Source of the DNA: Leptothoe sp034932105
Lineage (GTDB): Bacteria > Cyanobacteriota > Cyanobacteriia > Phormidesmidales > Phormidesmidaceae
DNA length: 64,000 nt
Assembly: GCF_034932105.1 (NCBI RefSeq)
Contig: NZ_JAYGIG010000123.1
Location: 1 to 64,000 of the forward strand
Reading direction: 5' to 3'
Position numbers and translations under genes: made by a program. Each line of letters opens with the position of its first letter. Within the stretch, counting starts at the first letter, position 1. Below are positions 63,443 to 64,000 of this stretch, piece after piece. The notes below the pieces were generated by a model that worked only from the letters and a program-made list of their open reading frames with translations, was not told the DNA's origin and did no database searches.

Positions 63443-64000
63443 CTATTTCCAACCCACCCGGTCGACCAGTTTAACCACTTCAGGATTATTCCGACCGTAG
63501 GCAGTCACGTTAACCTCATCCATTTTGAACTCGCCGAGTTCGGCCACGATGGGCTCGATCGGTGTGCCTTCAGCCACTGGATATTCGTTATTGCTATTGG
63601 CAAAGACTTCCTGGGCTTCGGGACTGACTAGAAATTCGAGGAATGCGATCGCATTCTCCTCATTGTCAGCCCCAGCCACCATACCGAAGCCACTAATATT
63701 CACGTGGACACCCCGATCATCCTGATTGGGAAAAAACACCGCCGTCTTGGACACCACATCCTGGCTTTCTGGCTCATCGGACTTAGCCAGCCGGGCCCAA
63801 TAGTAATGATTAGCAATAGCCACATCACACTGCCCCGCAGCCACCGCCTTAATTTGGTCCACATCCCCCCCTTCGGGATCCCGAGCAAAATTATTTACCA
63901 AACCCTGGGCCCAGGCCTCGGTTTCTTCTAAGCCAATGGTTTCCACCAACGACCCCAGCAGGGACTGATTATAAATATTGCTGGAACTGCGCACACACAC
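63443..64000 (-). CDS. futA: Fe(III)-binding protein FutA, C-terminal part
   Basis: The last 185 or so residues of an iron ABC transporter binding protein. CVRSSSNIYNQSLL, NHYYWARLA with the iron-binding Tyr pair, and FPNQDDRGVHVNISGFGMVAG match FutA/IdiA. The 5' part lies outside the window, so the codon at 64000 is not its start. The stop follows DRVGWK. Probably Fur-controlled, but its promoter is not in view. Confidence 0.92.
   Translation of the reverse strand: MCVRSSSNIYNQSLLGSLVETIGLEETEAWAQGLVNNFARDPEGGDVDQIKAVAAGQCDVAIANHYYWARLAKSDEPESQDVVSKTAVFFPNQDDRGVHVNISGFGMVAGADNEENAIAFLEFLVSPEAQEVFANSNNEYPVAEGTPIEPIVAELGEFKMDEVNVTAYGRNNPEVVKLVDRVGWK

Overview
The window comes from a cyanobacterium, very probably a filamentous one. 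The evidence is photosynthesis genes in their usual cyanobacterial order (rubA-ycf48-psbEFLJ next to ndhCKJ), psb34, a psaI-like gene, vipp1/IM30, a complete set of late tocopherol genes, and frequent HIP1 octamers (GCGATCGC) scattered through genes. The cell-junction operon fraC-fraD-fraE points to filament growth. I cannot fix the genus from sequence alone.

Layout. At 0.1-2.8 kb there is a large surface protein (N-terminal beta-barrel plus right-handed beta-helix) whose signal peptide is cut off by an in-frame stop. At 3.4-7.9 kb two divergent operons hold homogentisate phytyltransferase, gamma-tocopherol methyltransferase, HPPD and tocopherol cyclase. At 7.9-13.3 kb come a carotenoid-desaturase-like flavoprotein and two redox genes: a NosR/NapH-like membrane Fe-S protein and a fused FHA / ferredoxin reductase / ferredoxin protein, separated by a repeat-rich spacer. 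At 13.3-23 kb are a helical-repeat protein, an AddB-like P-loop protein, psb34, a Tat-exported amine oxidase, a UbiH-type monooxygenase, two small paralogous orphan genes, glutaredoxin and a double-domain cobalamin adenosyltransferase. At 23-26 kb is fraCDE.

At 26-37.7 kb are mostly housekeeping genes: a Uma2 nuclease, a PBP4-type DD-peptidase, a GH15-like protein, gatB, a response regulator, an aminotransferase and vipp1. A decayed second Uma2 copy lies here. At 38-48.8 kb are an Asp-box propeller protein, HAD hydrolase, NurA-like nuclease, WD40 protein, Nfu scaffold, serS, site-2 protease, nth and rpsN. At 49-53.8 kb is a signalling cluster: histidine kinase, Rcp1-like regulator and a REC-PAS-PAS-GGDEF-EAL protein. 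At 54-64 kb are a conserved large protein of unknown function, the psaI-like gene, psbJLFE, ycf48, rubA, ndhCKJ, an Stf0 sulfotransferase, a PiuC-type hydroxylase and the end of futA (iron uptake).

I found no rRNA, tRNA, CRISPR array, prophage or intact transposase. The least explained items are the FHA-reductase/Fe-S membrane pair, the barrel plus beta-helix protein, the two small paralogs, the duplicated fraD start, and several long perfect hairpins.
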